From: JBFLVU01 sp037444825
Lineage (GTDB): Bacteria; Acidobacteriota; UBA4820; DSQY01
Assembly: GCA_037444825.1 (NCBI GenBank)
Contig: JBBILR010000008.1
Location: forward strand, 1-64,000
Length of the DNA stretch: 64,000 bases
Reading direction: 5' to 3'
Shown: in pieces, positions 42,373 through 50,679 of the stretch
How the letters are laid out: each line of letters starts with the position of its first letter
Numbering within the stretch: the first letter of the stretch is position 1
The notes under the pieces: generated by a model
Told to the model about the DNA's origin: nothing
Databases searched by the model: none
What the model saw: only the letters and a program-made list of their open reading frames with translations
Made by a program: the position numbers and the translations under genes

Positions 42373-43461
42373 CTACCGGATCTTCAAGGTGGCCAGCCCC
42401 AGGAGGGCGCAGAGGATGGCCAGGATCCAGAAGCGGACCACCACCTGCGTCTCCTGCCACCCTCCGAGCTCGAAGTGGTGGTGCAGGGGGGCGCACCGGA
42501 AGATCCGCTTCTGGTTTCGAAAACGGTACGACGCCACCTGGAGCAGGACCGACAAGGCCTCCGCCACGAAGAGCCCCCCCACCACCACCAGCAGGATCTC
42601 CTGCTTGATGATGAGGGCCAGGGTCCCGATGGCGGCCCCCAGGGCCAGGGACCCCACGTCCCCCATGAAGACCTGCGCCGGGTGGGCGTTGAACCAGAGG
42701 AAGCCCAGGCTGGCCCCCACCAAGGCCGCGGCGAAGACCGCCAGTTCCCCCGTGTCCTTGACGTACGGGATGCCCAGGTAGCCGGCGATGATGGTGTTGC
42801 CGGCGGCGTAGGCCAGGATGGCGTAGGTGGAGGCGGCGATGAGGGTGCACCCGATGGCCAGCCCGTCCAGGCCGTCGGTGAGGTTCACCGCGTTGGAGGA
42901 GCCCACGATCACGAGGACGGCGAAGGGGATGAAGAAGAGGCCCAGGTCCGGCCGGAAGTTCTTGAAGAAAGGCACCGTGAGGGTGGTCTCCCACCCTCCG
43001 CTCCGGGCCAGGAGGTAGAGGGCGGTGGCGGAGGCCAGCGCGCAGAGGATCTGGAGGGAGAGCTTCTGCCTCGCCGTGAGCCCCAGGTTCCTCCGGCGGC
43101 GCATCTTGAGGTAGTCGTCGGCGAACCCGATGGCGCCGAAGGTCAGGGTGGTGAGGACGAGGACCCAGAAGAGGGGCGACTCCCACCGACTGCACAGGAG
43201 CACCGCCGCGAAGAGGGCCAGGAGGATGAGCACCCCGCCCATGGTGGGGGTCCCGGCCTTGGCCTGGTGGGCCTTGGGCCCCTCCTCCCGGATGTACTGG
43301 CGGAGGTTCAGCCGCTTGAGGGCCTCGATGACGTTCGGCCCCAGGAGGAGGCTCAGGAGGAGGGCGATGGCGATGGCCAGAGCCCCCCGGAAGGTGATGT
43401 ACCGGAAGAGCCGAAGCGCGCCCCAGTGTTCCTGCAGGGGGTACAGCAGGTAGTAGAGCAT
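42373..43461 (-). CDS. mraY: Phospho-MurNAc-pentapeptide transferase MraY
   Basis: A 362-residue membrane enzyme of about ten helices that makes lipid I on undecaprenyl phosphate. The family's motifs are present: GPKAHQAKAGTPTMGG, GFADDYLK (Asp pair), VNLTDGLDGLAIG, and APLHHHFELGGWQE (the HHH motif). MFMGDVGSLALG is seen as VFMGDVGSLALGAA. The start ATG at 43461 shares one base with the murF stop (TGATG), indicating translational coupling. Confidence 0.97.
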   Translation of the reverse strand: MLYYLLYPLQEHWGALRLFRYITFRGALAIAIALLLSLLLGPNVIEALKRLNLRQYIREEGPKAHQAKAGTPTMGGVLILLALFAAVLLCSRWESPLFWVLVLTTLTFGAIGFADDYLKMRRRRNLGLTARQKLSLQILCALASATALYLLARSGGWETTLTVPFFKNFRPDLGLFFIPFAVLVIVGSSNAVNLTDGLDGLAIGCTLIAASTYAILAYAAGNTIIAGYLGIPYVKDTGELAVFAAALVGASLGFLWFNAHPAQVFMGDVGSLALGAAIGTLALIIKQEILLVVVGGLFVAEALSVLLQVASYRFRNQKRIFRCAPLHHHFELGGWQETQVVVRFWILAILCALLGLATLKIR

Positions 43462-44843
43462 CAGCTCCCCTTTCCTTCCCGGAGGGCCCGCACGAGACCG
43501 TCCAGGCCCACCCCGCGAGATCCCTTCACCAGCAGGACGTCCCCGGGGGCGAGGCGTTCCGTGATCCAGGGAACTCCCTCGGCCCAGGCTTCCACGTGAA
43601 GCCATTCCCCGCCGCACGGGGCGAAGCCCCGGGCCATCTCCCCGGCGTTCTCCCCTCCCACGCAGAGAAGAACCCGCACTCCCGCCTCCGCCGCCTTCCG
43701 CCCCGCCTCCCGGTGGAGTTCCGGGCCCTCGGGCCCCAGCTCCAGCATTTCCCCCAGGACCGCCACGGGACGCCGCTCCAGGGCGCGGAGGGACATGAGG
43801 GCCAGGGCGAGGGCGGCGGGGTTGGAGTTGTAGGAGTCGTCCAGGACCAGGACGTCTCCCGGCAGGAGGAACCGCTCGCCCCGGTGGGCGGCGGGGCGCG
43901 CTTCGGCGGCGGCGGCCGCCGCCTCGCCCAGCGGCAGCCCCATCTCCGCCGCCAGGCAGGCGGCCCCGGCGAAGTTCAGCAGGTTGTGGCTCCCCAGAAG
44001 GGGAAGGAGACCTTCGGCCCGCCGGCCCTTTCCCTCCAGCACGAAGGGGACCCCCGCCGGGGAGGGCTTTTCCCGCGGAAGGACCCGGAGGTCCGCCGCC
44101 GCGGAGAAACCGTAGGAAGCCCGGCGGAAGCCCGGGGGCAGCGGGAGGTCGGCGAGGAGCGGGTCGTCGGCGTTGAGGACGGCGAGGCTCCCGGGGGCGG
44201 CGTGGCAAAGGACGCGGGCCTTCTCGTCCCGGATGGCCTCGAGGGAGGGAAAGAACTCCAGGTGGACCTTCTGGATGGTGGTGAAGAGAACCGCCGTGGG
44301 GGCCGCCAGGGGGGCCAGGCTCTCCATTTCCCCCGGGTGGCTGATGCCCAGCTCCAGCACCCAGAAGCGGGCGGAGAGGTCCCCGTCCAGTAGGGTCTCG
44401 GGGAGGCCCAGGAGGTTGTTGCGGTTTCCGGAGGTGGCGTGGACGGGCCCCAGGCGCCTCAGGAGCGCCGCGGCCATCTCCTTGGTGGTGGTCTTGCCGC
44501 AGGACCCCACCACGGCGGCCACCTCCCCCCCGAAGGCCCCTCTGGCCATTCGGCCGAGCCTCCGGACCGCCTCCTCCACCGAGGGAACGAGGAGGGCGGC
44601 CATGCCCTGCGGGAGGGAGACTTCCCGCTCCACCAGGGCGGCGGCGGCGCCGTGGCGCCGGGCGTCCTCCAGGTGGTCGTGGCCGTCGGTCCGCGAACCT
44701 CTGAGGGCGGCGAAGAGGCACCCCTCGAAGCAGCTCCGGGAATCGAGGCGGAGGCCGGAGAGGGCCAGGCCGGGCGGGCCGGCGAGGACCCGTCCCGCCG
44801 CCTCCTGGGCGGCCTCTTCCAGGGTGAAGGTCAGCCGCGCCAT
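43461..44843 (-). CDS. murF: UDP-MurNAc-tripeptide:D-Ala-D-Ala ligase MurF
   Basis: A 460-residue ligase that adds D-Ala-D-Ala to the UDP-MurNAc tripeptide. The N-terminal domain starts RLTFTLEEAAQEAAGRVL with LRLDSRSCFEGCLFAALRG. The P-loop is VVGSCGKTTTKEMAAALL; TSGNRNNLLGLP and VLDDSYNSNPAALALAL are characteristic of MurF. The final domain ends LLVKGSRGVGLDGLV. The ATG at 44843 overlaps the end of murE by 13 bases, with GGGAGAG upstream. No ddl gene is in the cluster to make D-Ala-D-Ala, so that must lie elsewhere. Confidence 0.96.
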   Translation of the reverse strand: MARLTFTLEEAAQEAAGRVLAGPPGLALSGLRLDSRSCFEGCLFAALRGSRTDGHDHLEDARRHGAAAALVEREVSLPQGMAALLVPSVEEAVRRLGRMARGAFGGEVAAVVGSCGKTTTKEMAAALLRRLGPVHATSGNRNNLLGLPETLLDGDLSARFWVLELGISHPGEMESLAPLAAPTAVLFTTIQKVHLEFFPSLEAIRDEKARVLCHAAPGSLAVLNADDPLLADLPLPPGFRRASYGFSAAADLRVLPREKPSPAGVPFVLEGKGRRAEGLLPLLGSHNLLNFAGAACLAAEMGLPLGEAAAAAAEARPAAHRGERFLLPGDVLVLDDSYNSNPAALALALMSLRALERRPVAVLGEMLELGPEGPELHREAGRKAAEAGVRVLLCVGGENAGEMARGFAPCGGEWLHVEAWAEGVPWITERLAPGDVLLVKGSRGVGLDGLVRALREGKGS

Positions 44844-46324
44844 CCCATCTCTCCCAGGAGCTCGCGAACGACGGTGGGGTCGTGGAAGGGACGGACCTCC
44901 CCCCCCGCCGTCTGGGTCCGCTCGTGGCCCTTTCCGGCCACCACCACCACGTCTCCGGGAAGGGCCATGGAGAGGGCCTCCCGGATGGCCTCCCGGCGGT
45001 CCAGGATCCGCAGGTACCGCTTTCCCGGCCCCAATTCGGGGCGGATCCCCGCCTCCACCTCTTCGGCGATGGCCGCGGGGTCCTCGGAGCGGGGGTTGTC
45101 GGAGGTGAGGACCGCCACGTCGGAGAGGCGGGCCGCCACCGTCCCCATGAGGGGGCGCTTGGTCCGGTCGCGGTCGCCCCCGCAGCCGAAGACGGTGATC
45201 AGCCGCTTGGGCTTCAGGTCCCGGAGGGTGGTGAGGAGGTTCTTCAGGGCGTCGTCGGTGTGGGCGTAGTCCACCACCGCCGTGAAGGGCTGGCCGGCAC
45301 AGACCCGCTCCACCCGTCCGGGCACCCCCGCCAGGGCCTCGATCCCCGCGGTGGCCTGCTCCGGGGTGGCTCCGGCGGCCAGGGCCGAGGCCACCGCCAC
45401 GAGAAGGTTCTGGAGGTTGAAGGCGCCCAGGAGGGGGGAGCGCACCTCCACGGGTCCGAAGGGGGTGGCGAAGCGGCCGGAGATTCCGGAGAGGTCCATG
45501 GAGATTTTCTGGGGGCGGACGTCCGCCGGCCGGGAGAACCCCACGGTGAGCAGGCGCCGCCCCTCCACCTCCGAGGCGAGGCGCAGCCCGTAGGGGTCCT
45601 CCAGGTTCAGGACCGCCGTTCCCTCCGGGGCGAGGAGGGAGAAGAGGCGGCGCTTGGCCTGGAAGTACTCCTCCATGCTCAGGTGGAAATCCAGGTGGTC
45701 CCGCGTGAGGTTGGTGAAGGCCGCCACGGTGAAGGAAAGGTCCGAGACCCGGTGGAGGGCGAGGGAGTGGGAGGAGACCTCCATGACGCCGAAGGGGACC
45801 CCCCCTTCGTGGAGGGTCTTCAGCCACCGGTGGATGTGGTGGGCCTCGGGGGTGGTCCGCTCGGCGGGGCGGAGCCCTTTCCCGTCGTCGTACTCGATGG
45901 TGCCCAGCATGCCGGCGCCGCCGGCGGTGCCGAGGATGCTCCGGAGGAGGTAGGCGGTGGTGGTCTTGCCGTTGGTCCCCGTCACCCCGACGAGCTTCAC
46001 CTTCAGCCCGCGGGTCCGGTACACGGCGGCGGAAGCGGCGCTGAAGGCCTCCCGGTCCCGGGGGCAGACCACCCAGGGGATTCCCGACCACGGTTCCTCG
46101 GGACCGGCGTGGGCGAAGATGGCCGCCGCCCCCCGCTCCGCCGCCTCGCGGGCGAAGACCCGCCCGTCCTTCCGAAAGCCCCGGAGGGCGAAGAAGGCCT
46201 CCCCCGGCCGGACCTCCCGGGAGTCGCAGGTGACCCCCGTGAGGGAGACCTCCGGGTCCCCCAGCACCAGGGAGTGGGGCACCACGGCCAGGAGGTCCTT
46301 GAGCCGGATCCCCTTCCTCGTCAT
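44831..46324 (-). CDS. murE: UDP-MurNAc-L-Ala-D-Glu:meso-diaminopimelate ligase MurE
   Basis: A 497-residue ligase adding the third residue of the stem peptide. The P-loop is GVTGTNGKTTTAYLLRS. DNPRSEDP carries the DNPR motif that recognises meso-diaminopimelate rather than lysine, so this organism has a DAP-type wall. Other family motifs are TTPEAHHIHR, MEVSSHSLALHRV, and VDYAHTDDALKNLL. The ATG at 46324 overlaps the ftsI stop (ATGA). Confidence 0.97.
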   Translation of the reverse strand: MTRKGIRLKDLLAVVPHSLVLGDPEVSLTGVTCDSREVRPGEAFFALRGFRKDGRVFAREAAERGAAAIFAHAGPEEPWSGIPWVVCPRDREAFSAASAAVYRTRGLKVKLVGVTGTNGKTTTAYLLRSILGTAGGAGMLGTIEYDDGKGLRPAERTTPEAHHIHRWLKTLHEGGVPFGVMEVSSHSLALHRVSDLSFTVAAFTNLTRDHLDFHLSMEEYFQAKRRLFSLLAPEGTAVLNLEDPYGLRLASEVEGRRLLTVGFSRPADVRPQKISMDLSGISGRFATPFGPVEVRSPLLGAFNLQNLLVAVASALAAGATPEQATAGIEALAGVPGRVERVCAGQPFTAVVDYAHTDDALKNLLTTLRDLKPKRLITVFGCGGDRDRTKRPLMGTVAARLSDVAVLTSDNPRSEDPAAIAEEVEAGIRPELGPGKRYLRILDRREAIREALSMALPGDVVVVAGKGHERTQTAGGEVRPFHDPTVVRELLGEMGWRG

Positions 46325-48018
46325 GGTCTCCCCCCCTGGAAGGCCATCTCGGTGGGCACAGGCGCCTCGGGGTAGGAGAGGCGCTTCAAGGCGAAGGCCA
46401 TGATCCGCGCGAAGGCGGGGGCCGACACGGAACCCCCGTAGATGCGCCCCAGCGGCTCGTCCACCATGACCAGGACCACCGCCTTCGGGTTTTCCGCCGG
46501 CGCGAAGCCCACGAAGTACGCGATGAACAGTTTCCGCCCGTCGGAGCTCTTCATCCCCAGCTTCTGAGCGGTTCCCGTCTTGCCCGCCACGGCGACGCCG
46601 GGGAGGGCCGCCTTCTTCCCCGTCCCGTCCTCCACCACCCGGCACAGGGCCCGGGTGAGGTCCGCGGCGGTGGAGGCCTTCAGGACCCTCTCGAAGGGCG
46701 GCACCGGGGCGTCGGCCCAGAGGCGGGGGGCCACCTTGAGCCCCCCGGAAGCCACCGCGGCGTAGGCCAGCGCCAGCTGGAGGGGCGTGACCCTCAGTTC
46801 CTGGCCGAAGGAGAGGGACGGCAGGGAGAGGGCCGACCACTCCTTCGGGGGCCTCAGCCTCCCGGCCACCTCGCCGCTAAGGTGGAGGGGGGTCACCTCG
46901 CCGAAGCCCAGCCGCCGCATGTAGGCGTAGAGAGCCTCGGGCCCCACGGCCATGCCGATGCGGGCCGCCCCGACGTTGGAGGAGTGCTGGAGGACCTCCT
47001 CCACCGTGTAGACGGACTTCACGGGAGGCTCGTCGTCGTGGATGGTCTTGGGGCCCACCGTGAGGGTTCCGTTCCCCACCACCACCGGGTCGTAAAGGGA
47101 GAGGCGTCCCGTGTCCAGGGCCGCCGCCAGGGTGACGAGCTTGAAGGTGCTACCCGGCTCGTAGGAGTCGGTGACCGCGCGGTTCCGCCAGGCGCTGCGG
47201 GGGGAGTCCGCCGGCCGGTTGGGGTCGAAGGAGGGGGCGACGGCCATGGCCAGGATGGACCCGTCCCGGGGGTCCAGGACCAGGGCCACCCCGTCCAGGG
47301 CGTGAAGCTCCTCCACCGTGGAGGAAAGGACCTCCTCGCAGACGCTCTGGAGGGGCAGGTCGATGGTGAGGCGGACGGTGCGCGGGGGCGGGTCCACCTG
47401 GGGGGCCACCTCCACGGGGATGAGCCTCGTGGGCTTGGCGTCGCGGAAGACCACGTAGCGCCGCACGCCCCCCATGAGTTCCTTGTTCCAGTGGTGTTCG
47501 AGGCCCGCCAGCCCCGCGTCGGTGCCCATGCACCCGAGGAGGTTGGCGGCGGCCCGGCCGTTGGGGTAAAACCGGCCCGCCTCGTCCATGATCCTGACAC
47601 CGGGAAAACGTTCGCAGAGGGCCTTGGCCTCCGGGTACTTCTGGAAGGGAACCTTCCGCGCCAGCCAGGTGAACTTCCGGCGGGTCTGCAGGTCGCGGAG
47701 CACCGCCGAGGCCTGCCGCTCCGAGAGGAGGGCCACCGCCCGGGCCAGGCCTTCCTTGTCGGCGATCTTCTGGGGGTCGAAGGTGTAGAGGGAGGGGCAG
47801 AGGGTGCTGGCGGCCAGGACGAAGCCGTTCCGGTCCACGAGGTTCGCCCGGGGCATATCCACCTCGATGATCTCCTGGGCCTGGTTCCGGGCCACCTCGG
47901 CGTAGCGGCCCCCCTCGAGGACTTGGAGCTGGAGGAGGCGCAGGAAGACCCCGAGGACCAGGAGGGCCACCCCCCCCAGGAGGTACCGCGTGCGGTCGGG
48001 CAGAAAGACCCCCTTCAC
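46321..48018 (-). CDS. ftsI: Septal transpeptidase FtsI (PBP3)
   Basis: A 565-residue class B penicillin-binding protein that crosslinks septal peptidoglycan with FtsW. One transmembrane helix (about 10-30) is followed by a dimerisation/pedestal domain (RANLVDRNGFVLAAS) and the transpeptidase domain with SxxK in YEPGSTFK, SxN in HSSNVG and KTG in AGKTGTAQK. No PASTA domain is seen. The start is GTG at 48018 with GAGGAGG upstream and an overlap with the ftsL stop (GTGA). Confidence 0.95.
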   Translation of the reverse strand: MKGVFLPDRTRYLLGGVALLVLGVFLRLLQLQVLEGGRYAEVARNQAQEIIEVDMPRANLVDRNGFVLAASTLCPSLYTFDPQKIADKEGLARAVALLSERQASAVLRDLQTRRKFTWLARKVPFQKYPEAKALCERFPGVRIMDEAGRFYPNGRAAANLLGCMGTDAGLAGLEHHWNKELMGGVRRYVVFRDAKPTRLIPVEVAPQVDPPPRTVRLTIDLPLQSVCEEVLSSTVEELHALDGVALVLDPRDGSILAMAVAPSFDPNRPADSPRSAWRNRAVTDSYEPGSTFKLVTLAAALDTGRLSLYDPVVVGNGTLTVGPKTIHDDEPPVKSVYTVEEVLQHSSNVGAARIGMAVGPEALYAYMRRLGFGEVTPLHLSGEVAGRLRPPKEWSALSLPSLSFGQELRVTPLQLALAYAAVASGGLKVAPRLWADAPVPPFERVLKASTAADLTRALCRVVEDGTGKKAALPGVAVAGKTGTAQKLGMKSSDGRKLFIAYFVGFAPAENPKAVVLVMVDEPLGRIYGGSVSAPAFARIMAFALKRLSYPEAPVPTEMAFQGGRP

Positions 48019-48425
48019 GGCCGCCTCCTCGGGTTGGCTGGAGTGGAACGGCCCTGCGGGGGGCGGTGGGAGGCTTCGGCCTGTGCGCCGGCCTCCGGCT
48101 CCGGCGGGGGAACGCCCACCGTCCATTCCTGGGGGTCTTCCTCCACCATGCCCAGTTTTTCGCGGGCCACCCGCCGGACCTCCTGGGGAGCCAGCAGGGA
48201 AGCCTTCACGAGGGCCAGCCGGTCCCGCTCCCGGGAGAGGAGGGTGCGCTCCTCCACCAGCCGGGAGAGGCGGTATTCGGCCTCGATGTGGCGGGAGGCC
48301 AGGTGCACGTAGAGGGCGACGGGGGCGAAGGCCGCGGCGGCCAGGGCGAAGATGCGGAAGAGGTCGGCCGTTCCCCGGCGGTCGGGGAGGCGGATGGGTT
48401 CGTTTCGGATGGGGGCGGCGTTCAT
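48015..48425 (-). CDS. ftsL: Cell division protein FtsL
   Basis: A 136-residue bitopic protein. A short cytoplasmic N-terminus, one transmembrane helix (about 21-41, FRIFALAAAAFAPVALYVHL), then a periplasmic coiled coil (AEYRLSRLVEERTLLSRERD) and a conserved patch VRRVAREKLGMVEEDPQEW typical of FtsL. A Pro/Arg-rich tail follows. The ATG overlaps the rsmH stop (ATGA). FtsL is poorly conserved; its place between rsmH and ftsI makes the call solid. Confidence 0.88.
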   Translation of the reverse strand: MNAAPIRNEPIRLPDRRGTADLFRIFALAAAAFAPVALYVHLASRHIEAEYRLSRLVEERTLLSRERDRLALVKASLLAPQEVRRVAREKLGMVEEDPQEWTVGVPPPEPEAGAQAEASHRPPQGRSTPANPRRRP

Positions 48426-49351
48426 CGCTTCACCGCCACGCGCAGGCGTGCGCTCCGAGAGGCGGGGTTGGCCGCCACTTCCGCCGGGGAGGGGCGCAGG
48501 GCCTTCCGGTGGGGAAGGTCCACCCGCGGCAGGCGGCCGCAGGTGCAGGCGGGCAGGCGGGGCGGGCAGACGCAGCCCCGGGCCAGGCTCCTCAGGGTTT
48601 CCTTGACGGGACGGTCCTCCAGGGAATGGTAGGCGAGGATGGCCAGCCTTCCCCCCGGCCGGAGGGCCTCCACGGCCTTCTCCACGAAGGCGGCCAGCCC
48701 TCTCAGCTCGTCGTTGACGGCGATGCGGAGGGCCTGGAAGGTGCGGGTGGCGGGGTGGAGCCGCCCCCTGGCCCGGACGGGGACCGCCGACTCCACGATC
48801 TGCGCCAGCCTCGCGGCGCTTTCGATGGGGGCCTCCCGCCGGGCGGCGGAGATGGCCCGGGCGATGGGCCGGGCGAAGGGCTCCTCGCCGAACTCTCTGA
48901 GGAGTCTGGAGAGCTCCTCCTCGGAAAGCCGGGCCAGAAGCTCCGAAGCCGGTTCGCCTTGGGAGGGGTCCATCCGCATGTCCAGCGCCCCTTCGTCTCG
49001 AAAGCTGAAGCCCCTATGGGATTTGAGCTGGTACGAGCTCACCCCCAGGTCCGCCAGGATCCCCGTGGGCGCCTCCGGGAGCAGGGCGCTCCAGCCCTCC
49101 ACGTCCCGAAAATCGCCCTGGAAGGTCCGGAGGCGGTCCCCGAAGGGGAGGAGCCGTTTCCTGGCCAGCGCCAGGGCGCCGCCGTCCCGGTCCACCCCCA
49201 GGAGGCGCACGGAGGGCGACGCCTCCAGAAGGGCCTCGCCGTGGCCGCCCAACCCCAGGGTGCAGTCCACGAACCAACCACCCTCGGAAGGCCGAAGGGC
49301 TTCAACCACCTCCCGCACCATCACCGGAACGTGGAGGGGTTCCGCTTCCAT
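48422..49351 (-). CDS. rsmH: 16S rRNA m4C1402 methyltransferase RsmH (MraW)
   Basis: A 309-residue SAM-dependent methyltransferase acting on C1402 of 16S rRNA in the P site. HVPVMVREVVEALRPSEGG is the usual start, with FVDCTLGLGGHGEALLE as the SAM-binding motif, ILADLGVSSYQLKSHRGFS, the FQALRIAVNDEL segment and LAYHSLEDRPVKETLR. The start ATG at 49351 lies 50 bases inside mraZ; a later ATG would remove the conserved HVPV segment, so the overlap is real. Confidence 0.96.
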   Translation of the reverse strand: MEAEPLHVPVMVREVVEALRPSEGGWFVDCTLGLGGHGEALLEASPSVRLLGVDRDGGALALARKRLLPFGDRLRTFQGDFRDVEGWSALLPEAPTGILADLGVSSYQLKSHRGFSFRDEGALDMRMDPSQGEPASELLARLSEEELSRLLREFGEEPFARPIARAISAARREAPIESAARLAQIVESAVPVRARGRLHPATRTFQALRIAVNDELRGLAAFVEKAVEALRPGGRLAILAYHSLEDRPVKETLRSLARGCVCPPRLPACTCGRLPRVDLPHRKALRPSPAEVAANPASRSARLRVAVKR

Positions 49352-49805
49352 CCTTGGCCTCCCGAATGATCCGCGACACGTAGCGAACGGCCTCCTCGGT
49401 GAGGGGGTCCTTCGCCTCGAACTCGTTCAGGACCTCTTCGTTCCAGACCTCCAACAGCCCCGTCCCCAGGCCGATGACCATGACGTCGCCGTCCATGCGG
49501 GTGTGCTTCCGGATGTGCTGGGGGATGAAGAGGCGCCCCTGGGCGTCCACCTCCTGCTCGTCCCCCCAGCGGCCCACGGTGGTGAGGAAGCGGTTCACCA
49601 GGGGGTCCTCGGCGTACTGGCCGTCCCGAAGGGCCTTCTCGATGCGCAGCCACTCGGCCAGGGGGTAGACTTTCAGGGCGGGGGAACCGAAGGAGGTGAT
49701 GAAGACCTGGGCGCCGTAGCGTTCGCGGAGGGGCTCCCGGAACTTGCTGGGGATCTTCAGCCGCCCCTTTTCGTCGATCTTGGCCGCGGCGCTTCCCCGG
49801 AACAT
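49302..49805 (-). CDS. mraZ: Transcriptional regulator MraZ
   Basis: A 167-residue protein made of two SpoVT/AbrB-like DNA-binding units: KIDEKGRLKIPSKFREPL and EVDAQGRLFIPQHIRKHTRM, each with the conserved D-x-x-G-R. MraZ forms rings that bind repeated TGGGN-like boxes before its own operon and repress it. Three such boxes are present upstream (49853-49879). The last ~25 residues are an unusual Gly/Pro tail (GSGTPPRSGDGAGGG) that overlaps rsmH by 50 bases. GAGGGGT precedes the ATG at 49805. Confidence 0.95.
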   Translation of the reverse strand: MFRGSAAAKIDEKGRLKIPSKFREPLRERYGAQVFITSFGSPALKVYPLAEWLRIEKALRDGQYAEDPLVNRFLTTVGRWGDEQEVDAQGRLFIPQHIRKHTRMDGDVMVIGLGTGLLEVWNEEVLNEFEAKDPLTEEAVRYVSRIIREAKDGSGTPPRSGDGAGGG

Positions 49806-49852
49806 GGCACCCCTCGCTGGGAATCCTCGTGGCTCCAAGGGTCCGGAGGTCC

Positions 49853-49879
49853 GGTCCACTTTGGTCCACTTTGGTCCAC
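49853..49879 (-). promoter_or_regulatory. MraZ-box array: three 10-bp direct repeats
   Basis: On the minus strand GTGGA occurs at 49879-49875, 49869-49865 and 49859-49855, each followed by CCAAA (CCGGA after the last), giving an exact 10-base period. The E. coli MraZ target is TGGGN repeated every ten bases, so these are MraZ boxes with TGGAC as the variant. They start at the predicted transcription start (about 49879) and run into the leader, about 50-74 bases before mraZ. Confidence 0.85.
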
Positions 49880-49885
49880 ATGGGA

Positions 49886-49914
49886 AGAATAGGGCGCCGC
49901 CGGAGGCTTGTCAA
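49886..49914 (-). promoter_or_regulatory. Promoter of the dcw cluster
   Basis: Minus-strand TTGACA (49914-49909), a 17-base spacer and TATTCT (49891-49886) form an almost perfect sigma-70-type promoter just upstream of the MraZ boxes. It probably drives mraZ through ftsZ. Confidence 0.85.
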
Positions 49915-49930
49915 GGGGCGGGGGAAGACG

Positions 49931-49973
49931 GGCGGAAGGCGGAAGTCGGAAGGGGGAAGGCGAAAGGCGGAAG
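49931..49973. repeat. Purine-rich GGCGGAAG-type degenerate repeats
   Basis: GGCGGAA-like units (GGCGGAAG, GCGGAAGTCGGAAG, GGCGAAAGGCGGAAG) recur about six times with a step of seven or eight bases. It lies between the divergent dcw and phospholipid operons. It may be a simple-sequence expansion. Confidence 0.5.
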
Positions 49974-50040
49974 TGACGGCAGCGCCCCCGAAGATGGCGG
50001 GAATCTCCGGGGGTGCGCTACACTCCCGGCGGGAGGTTCC

Positions 50041-50679
50041 ATGATCTACCGCCTCAAGGCCCGCTTCCAGCTCGGGGTCCGGGGCCTCGCGGGGAACTGG
50101 ATGAGCCCCGACATGGCCCTCTTCGGCGGGGGGGCGGTGACCCTCCTGTGCGGGGCGGCCCTCTACGCCGGCCTGTCCCTTCCGGGATGGAGGCCCCTGT
50201 TGCTGGCCGTCCCGCCCCTGCTCCTCCTCCGCATGGCCCTCAACGCCCTGGACGGCATGCTGGCCCGGGAGCGGGGCCGGGCCTCGGCCCGGGGCGAAGT
50301 GCTCAACGAGGCCCTGGACGTGGTGGGGGACACGGCGGCCTACGGCGTCCTGTACTTCGTTCCCGAATCGCCCCGCCTGGCGGTGGTCCTTCTCCTCCTG
50401 GCCACGTGGGCGGCGGAGTTCTTCGGCGTCCTCGGCAAGGGCCTGCCCGGGGGAGTCCGCCGCTACGAGGCGCTCTTCGGCGGCAAGCCGGACCGCGCCT
50501 TCTGGGTGGCCCTTCTCGCCCTCCTCCTCTTCTTCCGCCCGGCATGGTGGCGGTGGGCGGGGGTCTACCTCGGCGCCGTGGCGGCCTTGGCGGCGGCAAC
50601 GGCCGTCTGGCGCGCCTGGGCGGCGGTCCGGGAGGCCCGGGGGCGGGCCTACGACGCCCGGACCTCCCTCGGCCGATGA
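50041..50679 (+). CDS. CDP-alcohol phosphatidyltransferase (YnbA-like)
   Basis: A 212-residue membrane protein that should exchange CMP of a CDP-alcohol for another alcohol group, making a phospholipid headgroup or backbone. The family motif is present as NALDGMLAR...G...N...D: Asp71-Gly72, Ala75-Arg76, Gly85, Asp93, Asp97. The usual first and third Asp are Asn68 and Asn89; YnbA-type proteins have Asn at these places as I recall, so this is a subfamily trait, not damage. Six helices. GGGAGG precedes the ATG. Its stop overlaps the next start (ATGA). First gene of a six-gene operon. Confidence 0.85.
   Translation: MIYRLKARFQLGVRGLAGNWMSPDMALFGGGAVTLLCGAALYAGLSLPGWRPLLLAVPPLLLLRMALNALDGMLARERGRASARGEVLNEALDVVGDTAAYGVLYFVPESPRLAVVLLLLATWAAEFFGVLGKGLPGGVRRYEALFGGKPDRAFWVALLALLLFFRPAWWRWAGVYLGAVAALAAATAVWRAWAAVREARGRAYDARTSLGR

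Noticed and set aside
49931..49973. CRISPR-like array
   Set aside because: Units are degenerate, without regular spacers of constant length; purine-rich simple repeat instead.
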